Positions 38,602 through 39,249 of a stretch of DNA of 39,249 nucleotides are shown here, in pieces. Where the stretch lies: positions 1 to 39,249 of the forward strand of contig LJCV01000310.1 of NCBI GenBank assembly GCA_001298575.1, in the 5' to 3' direction. The position numbers and the translations under genes were made by a program. The DNA comes from Actinobacteria bacterium OK074 (lineage in GTDB: Bacteria > Actinomycetota > Actinomycetes > Streptomycetales > Streptomycetaceae). Numbering within the stretch: position 1 is the first letter of the stretch; each line of letters begins with the position of its first letter. The notes beneath the pieces were generated by a model. It made no database searches. It was not told the DNA's origin and saw only the letters and a program-made list of their open reading frames with translations.

Positions 38602-39249
38602 TCACGCCACGGTGAGGCCGTTGGGTTGGGTGGCGGTCGTCGCTTCCGGTTCCTCGCGGTCCAGGGTCTGCCGGATGGCGGCGGCGACCGTGGGGTGCAC
38701 CGGCAGGGCCAGGTGTCCTACGCCGCTGACCTGCACGTTCTGTGCGGTCAGGTCCGGGTGGTCGAGGCGGGCCGTCTCCAGCGGGACCATCAGGTGGTCC
38801 AGATCGCTCCAGAAGCTGACGAAGTGCGTACGGCAGCCGGGGGCGGGCAGCCGCAGTTCCTCGATCACCGTCGAGCCGGGGCGCATCTGCCGGACGATCG
38901 GGTGCGCGTCGGCCAGTGGTGCCACGCGGGTGCCCTCGTGCGGTGTCCCCAGCGTCACCACGGTTCGTACGCGCCTGTCGCCGCCGAGGCGCTGTGCGTA
39001 GTACCGGGCGATCAGGCCGCCGAGGCTGTGCCCGACGATGTCCACCCGGTCGCTGCCCGTGCGCTCGCAGATCTCCTCGACGTGCCGGCCGAGCAGTTCC
39101 GCGGCGGTGCGGATGTCGCAGGTCAGGGGGGAGTAGTTGAGCGACTCGATATGGCGTCGGCCTTGCTGGGCGAGGGCGCGGCGCAGGAGGACGAAGACGG
39201 AGCGGTTGTCGATGAAGCCGTGGAGGAGGAGGACTGGGGGGTGGGGTTG
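38602..39249 (-). CDS. Alpha/beta-hydrolase, lipase/esterase type (5' end outside window)
   Basis: The frame is open to the window edge, so the N-terminus is missing; 215 residues remain. It begins in the first conserved strand and oxyanion region (PVLLLHGFIDNRSVF). The nucleophile lies in VDIVGHSLGGLIARYYAQ; TLGTPHEGT follows, as in PGAP1-like and triacylglycerol lipases. The acid is probably Asp in SDLDHLMVP and the catalytic His in VSGVGHLALP. The protein should hydrolyse a carboxyl ester, and similar Streptomyces proteins are secreted or membrane-bound, but the signal region is not in view. The stop lies 212 nt from the start of the M23 gene, with both genes on the same strand. Confidence 0.87.
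   Translation of the reverse strand, partial: QPHPPVLLLHGFIDNRSVFVLLRRALAQQGRRHIESLNYSPLTCDIRTAAELLGRHVEEICERTGSDRVDIVGHSLGGLIARYYAQRLGGDRRVRTVVTLGTPHEGTRVAPLADAHPIVRQMRPGSTVIEELRLPAPGCRTHFVSFWSDLDHLMVPLETARLDHPDLTAQNVQVSGVGHLALPVHPTVAAAIRQTLDREEPEATTATQPNGLTVA

Overview
This 39.2 kb window is a stretch of actinobacterial chromosome, almost certainly from a Streptomyces or close relative. Base composition is very GC-rich, codon third positions are strongly G/C, and GTG starts are common. Several genes appear to be leaderless, with a TANNNT box 7-9 nt before the start codon. The gene content (Ser/Thr kinase array, guaA, PspC/LiaF-type two-component locus, NlpC/P60 and M23 cell-wall hydrolases, pcrA) matches from memory the conserved guaA-pcrA core region of Streptomyces chromosomes. 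No insertion sequence, prophage, CRISPR array, rRNA or tRNA is visible. It reads as core chromosome rather than an island.

Layout. (1) 1-9039: four consecutive membrane-anchored kinase-like genes on the + strand (the first cut by the window edge), then a small gene overlapping the last kinase by 4 nt. All four end in an extracellular domain; three of these share a similar pattern and the fourth is more divergent. The second gene is a pseudokinase with a huge low-complexity insert in its activation segment. (2) 9118-12706: succinate-semialdehyde dehydrogenase and a GMC/cholesterol-oxidase-type flavoprotein, closed by a strong bidirectional terminator facing a convergent LAXTG surface protein (12902-14059). 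(3) 14957-17411: a short chorismate mutase gene preceded by what looks like a complete leader-peptide attenuator, divergent from guaA. (4) 17491-22220: PPOX-fold protein, class II aldolase-like protein, DUF4429/SHOCT protein, a six-helix membrane protein and a DoxX-like protein.

(5) 22487-26688: an envelope-stress-type locus. A PspC/LiaF-like protein and a small membrane protein are divergent from a PspC-domain histidine kinase and its LuxR-type response regulator. (6) 27007-29211: an S9 prolyl-oligopeptidase-like enzyme. (7) 29338-38389: three cell-wall hydrolases (two NlpC/P60, one M23) around a small membrane protein and the pcrA helicase. The second NlpC/P60 gene is preceded by a recognisable c-di-AMP (ydaO-type) riboswitch, a hairpin that can pair the Shine-Dalgarno sequence, and a TTG start. 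(8) 38602-end: the C-terminal part of an alpha/beta-hydrolase lipase/esterase.

The strongest items for a second look are the chorismate mutase attenuator (15281-15503), the pseudokinase with the activation-segment insert, the riboswitch plus SD-hairpin in front of a signal-less hydrolase, the shared aromatic-Asp-Thr-Gly repeats in two hydrolases that flank pcrA, and a row of GGTCGTACGACC palindromes at the end of the riboswitch-controlled gene. All function calls come from reading motifs by eye; no database search was run.
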